From Enterobacter chuandaensis (GTDB lineage: Bacteria > Pseudomonadota > Gammaproteobacteria > Enterobacterales > Enterobacteriaceae), in NCBI RefSeq assembly GCF_003594915.1, contig NZ_QZCS01000002.1, positions 310,001 to 374,000 of the forward strand: a DNA stretch of 64,000 nucleotides. The letters are read 5' to 3'. The notes beneath the pieces were generated by a model. That model searched no databases and had not been told where the DNA came from. It saw only the letters and a program-made list of their open reading frames with translations. A program made the position numbers and the translations under genes. Positions 22,311 to 33,531 of this stretch are shown piece after piece; positions within the stretch are counted from its first letter, which is position 1, and every line of letters starts with the position of its first letter.

Positions 22311-23876
22311 ATGAAAACCCGACATCTGGTCAGTCTGGTGACTGGCGTACTTATCTTTTCCGTGCTGGTTCCCATTTGCCTCAGCATCTGGCTGGCCCAT
22401 CGCCAGGCGGAAGAGAAATTTGTCGATGCGCTGGATAGCTATGCTTCTCGCGTGCTGATACGTACTGACAGGGTCGTGGATCAGGCAAAAGAAGCGTTAA
22501 ATCACCTGCAGGGATTTAAGGGCGTTCCCTGTAGTCCGCTGCATTTGAGGGAAATACGTCGGGTCGCGTTCTCATGGCGCTATATCCAGGAGGTGATCTA
22601 CATCGACAATCTAAAACCCCTCTGTTCTTCGCTTGAGCAGGCCAGTAAATCCGCCTCTTATCCTCCCCCCATGCGTATCACCGAAGATGGCTACAGCGCG
22701 TGGCTTACCGCACAAAACGATCTTGGCTTTCACCGCTACATGGCCGTGCTCGGGAAGGGCCATTACCTTGTTCTGGTCGATCCTGCCTCGCTTGTGGATG
22801 TGATCCCTTTCGGTGAGATCGCCATTGATGCCGCCCTGGTGGGCAACGCAACGCACCTTATTTTCGCCAGCAGCAACACGCTTGATCCGCATATCCGCGA
22901 TCGGGTCAACGATCGGGGCGTCTCCAGCGTTCAGTACAAGGGATCCATGTACGTGATGAAGCCGGTACCTGAGCTTGGATTTACCGTCGTTGCCTGGGCG
23001 GCGCTCACCCCTCTGGCTGAAAGCTGGCACCGGCAGCTGCTTTTCTGGCTGCCGTTTGGCGTACTGATAAGCCTGCTGGCGGCACTGTTTGTGCTGCGGA
23101 TACTGCGTCGTATTCAGTCGCCACGCAATCGCCTGCTTGATGCTATTAGCAACCGTGAATTTATGGTGCACTATCAGCCCATCGTGGCGCTCTGTAGCGG
23201 AAAAATTGTCGGCGCAGAGGCGCTGGCGCGCTGGCCGCAGACGGATGGAAGCAATCTCTCGCCTGATATTTTTGTGCCGCTTGCCGAGCAAACCGGCCTT
23301 ATCTCGCAGCTGACGCAGTTAGTGATGGAAAAAGTGTTTGAAGATATGGGCCACTGGCTGCAGCTTCATGCCGATCAGCATATCTCCATCAACCTCGCCC
23401 CTGCTGATTTAACCTCTGGCAATCTGCCGCCGCTGCTAAGCCAGCTTATGAATAAGTGGCAAATCCATCCCGGACAAATCGCCCTCGAGTTAACCGAGCG
23501 TGGCTTTGCCGACCCCAAAATCAGCGCGCCCGCTATCGCCGCATTCCGCCGCTCTGGCCACCCTGTTTATATTGATGATTTTGGTACGGGCTATTCCAGC
23601 CTCAGCTATCTGCAGAATCTGGATGTCGACACGCTAAAAATTGATAAATCCTTCGTGGATGCGCTGGAGTACAAAAACGTGACGCCGCACATCATCGAAA
23701 TGGCGAAGTCACTGCAGCTGGCGATGGTGGCGGAAGGCGTTGAGACCGAAGGGCAGCTCGCCTGGTTACACCGCCACGGGGTGCAGTACGGACAGGGGTG
23801 GTATTACAGTAAGGCGCTGCCAAAAGCAGAGTTTATTCTCTGGGCAGAACATAACCTGGAGACGCATACTATTTAA
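22311..23876 (+). CDS. pdeB: CSS-motif c-di-GMP phosphodiesterase
   Basis: Membrane enzyme that hydrolyses cyclic di-GMP. The 521-residue product has TM1 (about 8-29), a periplasmic CSS domain with Cys74 and Cys105-Ser-Ser, TM2 (about 243-265) and a cytosolic EAL domain. Catalytic positions are intact: E303 in EAL, N361, E393, D422-D423 in [11 protein letters not shown]443, E475 and Q495. In E. coli pdeB (ylaB) follows ylaC, so synteny supports this member of the family. In related proteins the periplasmic disulfide controls activity. Its 3' end overlaps rcnR by 8 bp. Confidence 0.9.
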   Translation: MKTRHLVSLVTGVLIFSVLVPICLSIWLAHRQAEEKFVDALDSYASRVLIRTDRVVDQAKEALNHLQGFKGVPCSPLHLREIRRVAFSWRYIQEVIYIDNLKPLCSSLEQASKSASYPPPMRITEDGYSAWLTAQNDLGFHRYMAVLGKGHYLVLVDPASLVDVIPFGEIAIDAALVGNATHLIFASSNTLDPHIRDRVNDRGVSSVQYKGSMYVMKPVPELGFTVVAWAALTPLAESWHRQLLFWLPFGVLISLLAALFVLRILRRIQSPRNRLLDAISNREFMVHYQPIVALCSGKIVGAEALARWPQTDGSNLSPDIFVPLAEQTGLISQLTQLVMEKVFEDMGHWLQLHADQHISINLAPADLTSGNLPPLLSQLMNKWQIHPGQIALELTERGFADPKISAPAIAAFRRSGHPVYIDDFGTGYSSLSYLQNLDVDTLKIDKSFVDALEYKNVTPHIIEMAKSLQLAMVAEGVETEGQLAWLHRHGVQYGQGWYYSKALPKAEFILWAEHNLETHTI

Positions 23877-24141
23877 GATAGGATTTGATTACCTGCATCA
23901 CGACGCCAAGATCGGCTTCACGCTGCGCCTCTTCGGGCTCTTTCACCACATGATCGGTGAGATGCCCTTCAATCACCTGCATCATCATGCCATTGACTGC
24001 CCCACGGATCGCCGCCAGCTGCTGTAACACTTCGGCGCACTCATGATCGCTGTTGAGCATTTTCTCAAGGGCGTTACTCTGCCCCTGAATTTTCTTCAGG
24101 CGAGTCAATAACATCTTCTTGTCGCGAACGGTATGTGACAT
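23869..24141 (-). CDS. rcnR: Nickel/cobalt-responsive repressor RcnR
   Basis: DUF156-family tetrameric repressor of rcnA. The start [10 protein letters not shown] gives 90 residues, the E. coli length; the 13 upstream in-frame codons lack similarity. The Ni/Co ligands His3, Cys35, His60 and His64 are all present, which separates it from FrmR (Glu64) and CsoR. It is divergent from rcnA, with three G-tract operator sites in between. The sequence is diverged from E. coli RcnR outside the ligand positions. Confidence 0.92.
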   Translation of the reverse strand: MSHTVRDKKMLLTRLKKIQGQSNALEKMLNSDHECAEVLQQLAAIRGAVNGMMMQVIEGHLTDHVVKEPEEAQREADLGVVMQVIKSYLK

Positions 24142-24184
24142 CTCGGCATCCTTATTTTTTTGGCTTTTAAAGCATATCACGCTC

Positions 24185-24241
24185 TACTCCCCCTGAGTAT
24201 TTTTCTACTGGGGGGTAGTATTAAACTACTGGGGGGGAGTA
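24185..24241. promoter_or_regulatory. Three RcnR operators at 21-bp pitch
   Basis: TACTCCCCCTGAGTA (24185-24199), TACTGGGGGGTAGTA (24206-24220) and TACTGGGGGGGAGTA (24227-24241) all fit TACT-(G/C)n-AGTA, the RcnR site. Their starts are exactly 21 bp apart, so they lie on one face of the helix. The first is inverted in G-tract polarity. Confidence 0.88.
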
Positions 24242-24275
24242 CTATTTGCTCACACTTTCCATTCCGGAATTTCCC

Positions 24276-25094
24276 ATGAACGATTTTGCTTCACTTTTGC
24301 AGCAGGGCAATGCCTGGCTGTTTGTTCCCAGCGCCATCCTGCTCGGCGCGCTGCATGGCCTGGAACCGGGTCACTCAAAAACGATGATGGCCGCTTTTAT
24401 CGTGGCGATCCGCGGCACGCTGAAACAGGCGGTGCTGCTTGGTCTGGCGGCAACGCTTTCCCATACGGCGGTCGTCTGGATCATTGCCATGGCTGGATTG
24501 TGGTTTGGCCGGGGCTGGGATGCACATACGTCCGAACCCTGGTTCCAGCTGTTCTCCGGGGTGTTGATCGTTCTGATCGCCCTGTGGATGGCGTGGCGAA
24601 CCTGGAAAGAGAGCCAGCCGCACGATCATCATCACGATCACCACCATCATCATGACCATGACCATCATCATGATCACCACCATCACCACGAACACCCGCT
24701 GGTTGAAGAGGAGTGGCAGGACGCCCACCAGCGCGCGCATGCGCAGGATATTAACCGACGCTTCAGCGGACAAAACGTGACGACCGGACAGATTGCGATG
24801 TTTGGCCTGACCGGCGGGCTTATCCCCTGCCCGGCGTCCATCACCGTTCTGCTGATTTGCCTGCAGCTGAAGCATTTCGCCCTCGGCGCAACGCTGGTAT
24901 TCAGCTTCAGCATCGGTCTGGCGTTAACGCTTGTCGCTTCCGGCGCGATTGCCGCCTTAAGCCTCAAACATGCGACAAAACGCTGGCCCGGATTTAGCGA
25001 ATTGTCCCGTAAAGCACCGTGGATCTCCGCTGCGCTGATTACCGTGGTGGGCATTTACATGAGCCTGCACGGCCTGAGCGGCATTCTGGCGTAA
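24276..25094 (+). CDS. rcnA: Nickel/cobalt efflux protein RcnA
   Basis: Inner-membrane exporter of Ni2+ and Co2+. The ATG at 24276 gives 272 residues, beginning MNDFASLLQQGNAWLFVPSA as in the E. coli protein. The earlier in-frame ATG-like start at 24246 would lie against the operators. Six membrane segments are expected; GALHGLEPGHSKTMMAA and GGLIPCPASITVLL are family signatures. A cytosolic loop at about residues 114-142 contains 19 histidines interspersed with aspartates, the metal-binding feature of RcnA. Convergent with lacZ. Confidence 0.93.
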   Translation: MNDFASLLQQGNAWLFVPSAILLGALHGLEPGHSKTMMAAFIVAIRGTLKQAVLLGLAATLSHTAVVWIIAMAGLWFGRGWDAHTSEPWFQLFSGVLIVLIALWMAWRTWKESQPHDHHHDHHHHHDHDHHHDHHHHHEHPLVEEEWQDAHQRAHAQDINRRFSGQNVTTGQIAMFGLTGGLIPCPASITVLLICLQLKHFALGATLVFSFSIGLALTLVASGAIAALSLKHATKRWPGFSELSRKAPWISAALITVVGIYMSLHGLSGILA

Positions 25095-25096
25095 GC

Positions 25097-25121
25097 AGGC
25101 GGCCACGTCCGGTGGCCGCCT
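25097..25121. terminator. Hairpin between convergent rcnA and lacZ
   Basis: AGGCGGCCAC and GTGGCCGCCT pair over 10 bp around a five-base loop, directly after the rcnA stop and 7 bp before the lacZ stop. The T-run is poor on both strands, so termination is uncertain. Confidence 0.5.
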
Positions 25122-25127
25122 CTCTGG

Positions 25128-28249
<3,122 letters not shown>

Positions 28250-28255
28250 TTGGCT

Positions 28256-28284
28256 AACATGCCCTGGCTCCCGGTAACGGTAAA
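28256..28284 (-). promoter_or_regulatory. lacZ promoter
   Basis: TTTACC (28279-28284) and CATGTT (28256-28261) on the minus strand are 17 bp apart and correspond to TTTACA and TATGTT of the E. coli lac promoter, directly ahead of the operator. Confidence 0.65.
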
Positions 28285-28301
28285 GCATTCATTCGCGGGG
28301 T

Positions 28302-28317
28302 AGCGAGTCCGATCACA
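28302..28317 (-). promoter_or_regulatory. CRP-like site of lacZ
   Basis: TGTGATCGGACTCGCT: the left half matches the CRP core TGTGA, the right half is degenerate. Its centre is about 51 bp upstream of the -10 centre, i.e. near -61, the class I position used in E. coli lac. Confidence 0.5.
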
Positions 28318-28322
28318 AAGTT

Positions 28323-29393
28323 TTATTTGCGGGCAAGCTGCCCGGCAAGGAGGGCCAGACTTCTGAGCTGCTGCGCCAGATCCTCGCGTTCGGCCTGCTG
28401 CGGGGTGCGGCGCGCGCTGGAGTGGCGGATAACCAGCGTCACCGGCAGTTGAACCTGCCAGCATTCCTCCCCCCCGGTGGGGGCCAGAAGCCACTCCACG
28501 CTGCGCTCGCCCGCCTCGCGAAACGCCTGACGAATGGTCGTCAGCGGCGGAGAAAACCAGGCGCTGTCGGCCGTATCGTCAAACCCCACCACCGATATCT
28601 GGCCAGGAACAGCGATCCCTTTTTCCGCGCAGGCGCGCATCACCCCGAGCGCCATCTGATCGTTCGCCACCAGAATCGCATCCGGTAATACCGCCCCCGA
28701 GAGCAGCACATGTCCCTTCTCATAGCCGCTGGCCGCGCTCCAGTCGCCGTAAGCCACGGCCTCCGCGTTAAGACCCGCCTCAGCCAGCGTCGCTTGCCAT
28801 CCTGCCAGACGCGCCCGCGCAGAGACAGAACTTTCCGGCCCGCTCAGCAGAGCAATTCGCTGATGCCCCAGCGAAAGCAGATGCTCAACGCCCAGGCGCG
28901 CGCCCTCCCCGGCGTTAAAGACGAGGCTGTTTACCTGCGCTGACGGTGACACGTCGAGGAACAGCACCGGAACGGGCGTCGCCAGCCCCCTGAGTTCTTC
29001 GGCGTGAGGATCGTCAAGCGGCACATTGACCAGCAGCGCGTCCACCCGCTGCGCCAGCAGCGCCTGAAGCGCCGCCTGACACTGCTGCGGCTGCTCCACC
29101 ATGGAAATCAGGACGCTCGCCCCCTGTTCTGCCGCCCGGGATTTTACCGCCGAGACAATTTGTGATGGCGCGTGCAGCGCCAGATCGGTAGTGATGAGGC
29201 CCAGCGTACGGGTGCGTTTCCCCGCCAGCTGCTGCGCCCGCAGGTTGGGAACGTAATGCAGCTCCGCCATTGCCTGCTGCACCTTTTCCCGCGTGCGGGC
29301 AGAGACGTGTTCCGCGTCGTTAATGACGCGGGAAACGGTCTGATAAGAAACCCCCGCCAGGAGGGCGACATCATAGAGAGTGATTGCTTTCAT
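28323..29393 (-). CDS. lacI: Lac repressor
   Basis: LacI/GalR-family repressor of lacZ. The start MKAITLYDVALLAGVSYQTV gives 356 residues (E. coli 360); a further ATG four codons upstream (29405) is possible. The helix-turn-helix VSYQTVSRVINDAEHVSART and hinge NLRAQQLAGKRT match LacI, followed by two Rossmann-like subdomains with SLALHAPSQIV-like and VANDQMALG motifs. The C-terminal leucine-rich tail (LRSLALLAGQLARK) suggests tetramers, which can loop DNA. A second operator lies 60 bp upstream of its start. Confidence 0.95.
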   Translation of the reverse strand: MKAITLYDVALLAGVSYQTVSRVINDAEHVSARTREKVQQAMAELHYVPNLRAQQLAGKRTRTLGLITTDLALHAPSQIVSAVKSRAAEQGASVLISMVEQPQQCQAALQALLAQRVDALLVNVPLDDPHAEELRGLATPVPVLFLDVSPSAQVNSLVFNAGEGARLGVEHLLSLGHQRIALLSGPESSVSARARLAGWQATLAEAGLNAEAVAYGDWSAASGYEKGHVLLSGAVLPDAILVANDQMALGVMRACAEKGIAVPGQISVVGFDDTADSAWFSPPLTTIRQAFREAGERSVEWLLAPTGGEECWQVQLPVTLVIRHSSARRTPQQAEREDLAQQLRSLALLAGQLARK

Positions 29394-29452
29394 GCGTTCT
29401 GGCATCGCGATTTTCGAAGCGTCTATTCTGGCACAGCAACGCCGTTAAAACA

Positions 29453-29470
29453 TGTGAGCGCTTCGCAAAT
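29453..29470. promoter_or_regulatory. Second lac operator upstream of lacI
   Basis: TGTGAGCGCTTCGCAAAT on the plus strand repeats, over 17 bases, the operator before lacZ in opposite orientation, about 1.22 kb away. It lies in the lacI promoter region and touches the yczE stop codon. Confidence 0.8.
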
Positions 29471-30081
29471 TAAACAACCCGCTCAGGCTGAGGTATTTCC
29501 GCAATGCGCGGCTTCTGGCGGAACCAGGGCAAACAGACCTGAATAAGTGGGCCAATGGTCAAAGCGTACACCACCGTTCCCACCCCAAACGAGCCGCCCA
29601 GCACGCACCCAATCAGCAGGACGGACACTTCAATAGAGGTACGCACGCTGCGAATGGACCATCCCAGCCGGGCGTGAATACCGGTCATCAGTCCGTCGCG
29701 CGGACCAGGCCCGAAACCAGCGCCTATGTACATGCTGGTGGCGATCGCGTTCATTACGATACCTGACACCAGGAACGCAATTTGCACAGGCAACGAATTC
29801 AGTTCCGGGATAAGCGCCATGCTGGCGTCCGCCGCCAGACCAATACATATCACGTTGCTTATCGTGCCAAGACCGGGCATCTGACGCAGTGGGATCCACA
29901 GTAAGAGTACCGCCGCCCCGGTCAAAATGATCACCGTCCCAATGCTCATTCCCAGCTGTATTCCCACGCCAAGGTGAAACACATCCCACGGATCGACACC
30001 CAGATCCGCGCGAATAAACATCGCGGTGGAAAGCCCGTACAGCCCTAAACCGACATAAAGTTGTAGCAGACGACGTACCAT
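29470..30081 (-). CDS. yczE: YczE/YyaS/YitT-family membrane protein
   Basis: A 203-residue polytopic inner-membrane protein with about five hydrophobic segments (about 8-25, 45-65, 75-95, 103-120, 150-180) and family motifs RADLGVDPWDVFHLGVG and GAGFGPGPRDGLM. Its function is unknown. It is divergent from a MocR regulator of the YczR group, an arrangement known for yczR-yczE pairs, so it is the likely regulated target. Its stop abuts the second lac operator. Confidence 0.85.
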   Translation of the reverse strand: MVRRLLQLYVGLGLYGLSTAMFIRADLGVDPWDVFHLGVGIQLGMSIGTVIILTGAAVLLLWIPLRQMPGLGTISNVICIGLAADASMALIPELNSLPVQIAFLVSGIVMNAIATSMYIGAGFGPGPRDGLMTGIHARLGWSIRSVRTSIEVSVLLIGCVLGGSFGVGTVVYALTIGPLIQVCLPWFRQKPRIAEIPQPERVV

Positions 30082-30140
30082 TTTTATCTTCTCCAGTGAA
30101 CCCGACTTTCATCCTGACCTAAAATGGCACTATGATTAAT

Positions 30141-30162
30141 GTCCAGTTTTCAAATAGTGGAC
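30141..30162. promoter_or_regulatory. Inverted repeat between yczE and yczR
   Basis: GTCCA (30141-30145) and TGGAC (30158-30162) form an inverted repeat with 12 bases between, just before the preferred yczR start. A MocR operator is a reasonable inference, not shown. Confidence 0.45.
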
Positions 30163-30167
30163 TGCAT

Positions 30168-31589
30168 ATGTCATCACGCCGCTTCGGAAGCCAGTCTCTG
30201 GTACGCCTTTTAGGCCACTGGCAGCAAACCTCCTCCCGCACCCCGCTCTGGCGCCAGCTGGCCGACGCGTTGCGTTTGTTGATCCTTGACGGGCGGCTGG
30301 CATTGAATACGCGACTGCCGGGCGAACGGGAGCTGGCCGCAGCGCTGGATGTCAGCCGGACGACCGTCAGTAGCGCCCTCGCCCATCTGCGTGAAGAGGG
30401 TTATCTTGAAAGCCGCCACGGCAGCGGGTCGCGCGTGATCCTCCCGAATACCCGCGCCGTTCCTACCCTTTCCGCAGCGAGTGCCGCCCTGGATCTCTCC
30501 ACAGCCGCCCTCCATGCCGGGCCAGAGATCCACCAGGCCTATACCCATGCGCTTACGGCCATTACCCAGCACCTCTCGCTGACGGGCTACGATCAGCTTG
30601 GGCTGCCGGCGCTGCGCGAGGCTATTGCCGCACGCTATACCGCGCGGGGTCTTCCCACCCGGGCAGACGAGGTGATGGTGCTCAACGGTGCCGTCAGCGG
30701 GTTTGCGCTGGTACTGCGGATGATGGCCGGGCCGGGGGATCGCGTGGTGGTCGATCACCCCACTTATCCGCTGGCCATTGCCGCTATTCAGGGAGCGCAG
30801 TGTCGGCCAGTTGGGGTGTCGTTGCCGGAAATCGGCTGGGATACGGATGGATTCGCGGCCACGCTTGCCCAGACCGCGCCGCGCCTGGCTTACCTGATGC
30901 CAGATTTTCATAACCCAACCGGGCGATGCATGGATATCGCTACCCGTCAGGCCATAACCGATATTGCCGCACAAAGCCGCACGGCTCTGGTGGTGGATGA
31001 AACGATGGTCGATCTCTGGTTTGACTCTCCCCCGCCACCACCGCTGGCTTCATTTAACCCGCAGGCCAGCGTGATAACGTTAGGCTCTGCCGGAAAGAGC
31101 TTCTGGGGCGGGCTGCGTCTCGGCTGGATCCGCGCCTCCTCGCGTACTATCGCCACGCTTGCCCAGACGCGCGATACCCTGGATTTAGGCTCGCCGCTGC
31201 TGGAGCAGCTGGCAACACTGTGGCTTATCGACAATAGCGAGCGTTTTCTGCCCGCCCGCCGCAAGATGCTGGCGGAACGGCGCGATCGATGCGGTGAGCT
31301 GCTGCGTGAACATTTCCCGGAGTGGAAATTCCATGAGGCGGAAGGTGGGCTCTCTTACTGGATCGAGCTTCCGGGCATGCTGGCGACGCAGCTTGCCGCG
31401 CGGGCAGAAATTATCGGGATAAACCTGGGGACCGGCACGCGGTTTGGTTTATCGGGGGCGTTTGACCGTTTTTTGCGTATGCCCTTTTCGCTCGAACCCG
31501 CGGAACTGGAAGAGGCGTTGCTGCGGATTAAACCGTTATGGCTTTCGCTAAATTCATATGCGCCATCGGTAAAACGCAGCCTGGTGTAA
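30168..31589 (+). CDS. yczR: MocR-type regulator YczR
   Basis: GntR-type winged helix (about 20-80, with LPGERELAAALDVSRTTVSS) fused to a fold-type I aminotransferase-like domain. The PLP lysine is in VITLGSAGKSFWGGLRLGWI. The start at ATG 30168 gives 473 residues (MSSRRFGSQSLV); the ATG at 30132 would add 12 codons that overlap the inverted repeat. Divergent from yczE, which it probably controls. It is a second MocR protein in the window, clearly different from the one at 19418-20878. Confidence 0.88.
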   Translation: MSSRRFGSQSLVRLLGHWQQTSSRTPLWRQLADALRLLILDGRLALNTRLPGERELAAALDVSRTTVSSALAHLREEGYLESRHGSGSRVILPNTRAVPTLSAASAALDLSTAALHAGPEIHQAYTHALTAITQHLSLTGYDQLGLPALREAIAARYTARGLPTRADEVMVLNGAVSGFALVLRMMAGPGDRVVVDHPTYPLAIAAIQGAQCRPVGVSLPEIGWDTDGFAATLAQTAPRLAYLMPDFHNPTGRCMDIATRQAITDIAAQSRTALVVDETMVDLWFDSPPPPPLASFNPQASVITLGSAGKSFWGGLRLGWIRASSRTIATLAQTRDTLDLGSPLLEQLATLWLIDNSERFLPARRKMLAERRDRCGELLREHFPEWKFHEAEGGLSYWIELPGMLATQLAARAEIIGINLGTGTRFGLSGAFDRFLRMPFSLEPAELEEALLRIKPLWLSLNSYAPSVKRSLV

Positions 31590-31620
31590 TAGTTAAATAT
31601 TTGAAGCGGATCATAAAATA

Positions 31621-31657
31621 AAAACTGCTGACTGCCACATATGCAGTCAGCAGTTTT
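31621..31657. terminator. Strong bidirectional terminator
   Basis: AAAACTGCTGACTGC and GCAGTCAGCAGTTTT are perfect 15-bp arms around a seven-base loop. It lies between the convergent yczR and the small bicistron and has A/T tracts on both sides, so it can serve both. Confidence 0.9.
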
Positions 31658-31670
31658 CACTGGTCACAAA

Positions 31671-31886
31671 TTAATGCTGAGGAGGAATAGGGAAACCTTT
31701 CAGGGAAATAACGAAATTACCTCCCTCTTTCTTTATTTTTGCGCCAGTATCACACCAGTCAGACGCAATACGAAAGAATTCATCGCTTCCAACATTCCAG
31801 CCAAGACGTACATGCTTCACGTAGCCTGAACGCAACAGATCGCAGGCCTCGTTATAGTCACTGGCAGTTGATAGTTGTTGTTTCAT
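31671..31886 (-). CDS. Small protein of unknown function, second gene of RHH bicistron
   Basis: 71 codons, MKQQLSTASDYNEACDLLRS at the start, ending in PIPPQH. It has no signal peptide or membrane segment and contains one pair of cysteines and several aromatic residues. I do not recognise the family. Its ATG overlaps the stop of the RHH gene in ATGA, so translation should be coupled. The order (DNA-binding protein first, small protein second) resembles type II toxin-antitoxin operons, but no toxin fold or catalytic motif can be seen; that role is speculation. Confidence 0.7.
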   Translation of the reverse strand: MKQQLSTASDYNEACDLLRSGYVKHVRLGWNVGSDEFFRIASDWCDTGAKIKKEGGNFVISLKGFPIPPQH

Positions 31887-32134
31887 TTTCTCTTCTTCAG
31901 AAGTTTACGTAGAGCTTTGATTTCTTTAGGAGTAAAAGGAGAAACACTCTCTTCTTCCGTATGCTGATTATCAATATCCTCTTCCGATACTCCCGCCTCT
32001 TCTACTGCTTCGAATGCCAGCAGCAGCAGTTTCTCTGTAGTCACGCTTAAATTCTCGTTATTAACTTCCGCAAAGTGGCGAAGTCTTTCTTTTAGCGCTT
32101 CGTCAATTTTAACATTTAATACCGCAGTAGCCAT
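31883..32134 (-). CDS. Ribbon-helix-helix DNA-binding protein (putative)
   Basis: 83 residues from MATAVLNVKIDEALKERLRH. A beta strand (TAVLNVKID), helix (EALKERLRHFAEVNN), turn with ENLSVT and second helix (TEKLLLLAFEAVEE) fit an Arc/CopG/DinJ-type RHH fold. An acidic middle and a lysine-rich end (KALRKLLKKRK) follow. ATG 32134 is preferred over GTG 32143 because AAGGGAAG precedes it at proper spacing. Upstream DNA is AT-rich with repeated ATGACAG motifs. An autoregulator or antitoxin is plausible but not shown. Confidence 0.75.
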   Translation of the reverse strand: MATAVLNVKIDEALKERLRHFAEVNNENLSVTTEKLLLLAFEAVEEAGVSEEDIDNQHTEEESVSPFTPKEIKALRKLLKKRK

Positions 32135-32214
32135 GTTCGTCACTTCCCTTCGGAATCAGTTCTTTATTTAATACACGAAGTTAACACTGTTATCCAGATA
32201 TATATTTTTAACTT

Positions 32215-32274
32215 ATGACAGAAAAAAGACATCCGATAATAAAATGACAGGCTATTATTACAGGTTTATGACAG
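32215..32274. repeat. Three ATGACAG repeats upstream of the RHH gene
   Basis: ATGACAG occurs at 32215-32221, 32244-32250 and 32268-32274 within a very AT-rich stretch 80-140 bp before the RHH start. They may be operator half-sites; they could also be chance in biased DNA. Confidence 0.35.
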
Positions 32275-32383
32275 TAATATTTCAGCGCAATGAAATATAT
32301 ATTACAGAATATAGGCACTGTCGTAGTGTGGAATAACGGTTGAAAGAGAGGTGAAGCGGGAAAGATCGTATGAAACCACAAAT

Positions 32384-32497
32384 GGGTGGGGGCCCTGCCA
32401 GCTACATCCCGGCACCCACGTCGTCTGCCCTGGCTGCTTCCTTCCGGACCTGACCTGGTGAACAGAGTAGCGTTGCGGGAGAACCAACAGAGCCCCC
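32384..32497 (-). ncRNA. ffs: 4.5S RNA of the signal recognition particle
   Basis: The minus strand begins GGGGGCTCTGTTGGTTCTCC and ends GGGCCCCCACCC, 114 nt as in E. coli. It contains the conserved apical region CAGGTCAGGTCCGGAAGGAA that binds Ffh. The 5' and 3' ends pair to close the long hairpin. It directs the co-translational targeting of membrane proteins with Ffh and FtsY. atl lies divergent on the other strand, as in E. coli. Confidence 0.98.
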
Positions 32498-32658
32498 ATT
32501 GAGAGCGTTGATAACCAACGCGCTGGCGCATTATCCCTGTGCGAAGAGCCAATTGCAAGCGACCAGGAACCGGATGCTGGTTTCTTGCGCAAACAGGCGC
32601 AGCAATCAGGACGATCTTCGTTTACCATGACGGTCCAAACATCCCCACAGGTGAAGGT

Positions 32659-32970
32659 ATGGACGAACACGACTCCTTTCCCCAGCGCGTATGGCAAATC
32701 GTGGCCTCGATTCCGGAAGGCTACGTCACTACCTACGGTGATGTCGCACGGCTGGCCGGTTCCCCGCGCGCAGCGCGACAGGTTGGAGGCGTCCTCAAAC
32801 GACTGCCGGAAGGGAGTACGCTGCCCTGGCATAGGGTGGTGAACCGTCATGGCGCCATCTCGTTAACCGGGCCGGATCTCCAGCGTCAGCGTCAGGCATT
32901 GCTTTCAGAGGGTGTGCAGGTGTCGGGAGCAGGAGAGATTGATTTGCAGAAATACCGCTGGGTGTACTAA
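32659..32970 (+). CDS. atl: Alkyltransferase-like protein (Atl, YbaZ)
   Basis: Binds O6-alkylguanine lesions and flags them for nucleotide excision repair. The ATG at 32659 gives 103 residues with the MGMT-fold C-terminal domain: PEGYVTTYGDVARLAGSPRA, the arginine finger region, and PWHRVVNRHG, where tryptophan (residue 57) replaces the reactive cysteine of PCHRV. That substitution defines Atl proteins and rules out a methyltransferase. GGTGAAGG precedes the start weakly. A palindrome remnant follows the stop. Confidence 0.93.
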   Translation: MDEHDSFPQRVWQIVASIPEGYVTTYGDVARLAGSPRAARQVGGVLKRLPEGSTLPWHRVVNRHGAISLTGPDLQRQRQALLSEGVQVSGAGEIDLQKYRWVY

Positions 32971-32992
32971 ACCCTCCCCCGAAGGAGAGGGT
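32971..32992. repeat. GC-rich palindrome, degenerate copy
   Basis: ACCCTCCCCC, GAAG, then GAGAGGGT: the inner core of the 1434-1481 palindrome, immediately after the atl stop and 12 bp before the ybaY stop. It may act as a hairpin between convergent genes. Confidence 0.5.
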
Positions 32993-33003
32993 AATAGCAA
33001 CAG

Positions 33004-33531
33004 TTACATCTGAGTCGGTGGAGTTGGCAGGGACGGCTGATTGGTCTGTGGAGCAACCGGGACTTCGGTTTGCTGCACCGGCACCAGATTCAGGTCGATT
33101 TTAGTTCCACCGTGGTTAATCGCTTCCTGGACCGTATCGGTGATAAAGACCAGCTTGCCGTTGATGGTTACCGCTGCACTCAGCAGGATACGGGCATTCG
33201 GCTGCACGTCTGACGGGTTATACGGCAGCACGAAGCTAAACGGCGCCTGCTTACCTTCAGTACGGACCGCACGCTGGGCCAGAACTTTCGACGGCGCGTC
33301 GGCCAGAGAAGCATCAGACAGCGTTACCGTTAATACCGCATCCGGCGGCAGAGCGACTTTCTGTTTGATCCAGATTGTACCGGAAACGTTAGGCTGCTGA
33401 ATGGATTGCTGTGAAAGGGTATTAATCCCGTTCGGATCGGCTGCAGGGACCGGCACCTGGGCGCTCTTACCGGCACAGGCGGACAACGCCACCGCAATAG
33501 CTACACCACTAAGCATGGGCACGAGTTTCAT
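33004..33531 (-). CDS. ybaY: YbaY-family lipoprotein
   Basis: Predicted envelope lipoprotein of unknown function, 175 residues. A signal peptide ends in the lipobox LSAC (Cys19). A beta-rich YbaY domain follows (GTIWIKQKVALPPDAVLTVT, about 51-70), then a proline/glutamine-rich tail. Located between atl and tesB as in E. coli; divergent from tesB with 203 bp between. Confidence 0.92.
   Translation of the reverse strand: MKLVPMLSGVAIAVALSACAGKSAQVPVPAADPNGINTLSQQSIQQPNVSGTIWIKQKVALPPDAVLTVTLSDASLADAPSKVLAQRAVRTEGKQAPFSFVLPYNPSDVQPNARILLSAAVTINGKLVFITDTVQEAINHGGTKIDLNLVPVQQTEVPVAPQTNQPSLPTPPTQM

Noticed and set aside
23869..24141. FrmR or CsoR as identity of the DUF156 protein
   Set aside because: His3, Cys35, His60 and His64 are all present, the neighbouring gene is rcnA, and the operators are of RcnR type.
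24620..24700. CAT/CAC-rich stretch considered as a microsatellite or CRISPR-like repeat
   Set aside because: It is the codon-level reflection of the His-rich loop of RcnA and has no spacer structure.
32539..32658. 40-codon N-terminal extension of atl
   Set aside because: It overlaps the ffs upstream region and shows no similarity to Atl proteins; the ATG at 32659 begins the conserved part.
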